The position numbers and the translations under genes were made by a program. Source: Bacteroidales bacterium UBA3824 (GTDB lineage Bacteria > Bacteroidota > Bacteroidia > Bacteroidales > UBA3824). From it: a stretch of 7,508 nucleotides of DNA. The notes beneath the pieces were generated by a model, which saw nothing but the letters and a program-made list of their open reading frames with translations, made no database searches and was not told the origin of the DNA. Location of the stretch: the NCBI GenBank assembly GCA_002393195.1, contig DGIK01000088.1, forward strand, positions 1 through 7,508. Direction: 5' to 3'. Below, in pieces: positions 7,280 through 7,508 of the stretch; position 1 is the stretch's first letter, and every line of letters starts with the position of its first letter.

Positions 7280-7508
<229 letters not shown>

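Overview
The window looks like a chromosomal piece of a Bacteroidota member, probably order Bacteroidales. The evidence is a TonB-dependent receptor next to surface lipoproteins with Bacteroidota-type domains (DUF5689, choice-of-anchor J and DUF6359-like), no recognisable Shine-Dalgarno sequences, and a promoter that fits the Bacteroidetes TTTG / TAnnTTTG consensus. The sequence does not identify genus or species.

Layout. Positions 1-2284 hold the 3' part of a TonB-dependent outer-membrane receptor, cut by the window edge inside its plug domain. Five bases later comes a 274-residue DUF5689-like lipoprotein (2290-3114). After 27 bases comes a 1015-residue modular lipoprotein (3142-6189). It is built from four choice-of-anchor-J-like modules and two OB-like modules, and two of the J modules are a 522-bp tandem duplication. 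A strong intrinsic terminator at 6216-6256 closes this apparent operon. The T-tract of that terminator also supplies the -33 element of a Bacteroidetes promoter for the next gene, a DNA/RNA non-specific endonuclease lipoprotein (6293-7189). The right edge carries the C-terminal 75 residues of a convergent ABC-F ATPase (7280-7508, minus strand) with its own minus-strand terminator at 7200-7243.

How the parts may work together. The receptor and the two lipoproteins form a transport-type operon without a SusD homologue in view. The lipoproteins carry OB-like domains, and the next gene encodes a secreted nuclease with its catalytic residues intact. The most interesting reading is a cell-surface system for capturing, cutting and importing extracellular nucleic acid or its products. 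This is inference: the substrate is not shown by the sequence, and the nuclease has its own promoter behind a terminator. The ABC-F gene looks like an unrelated housekeeping neighbour. No RNA genes, CRISPR arrays, insertion sequences or attachment sites were seen, and no gene-free stretch exceeds about 105 bases.
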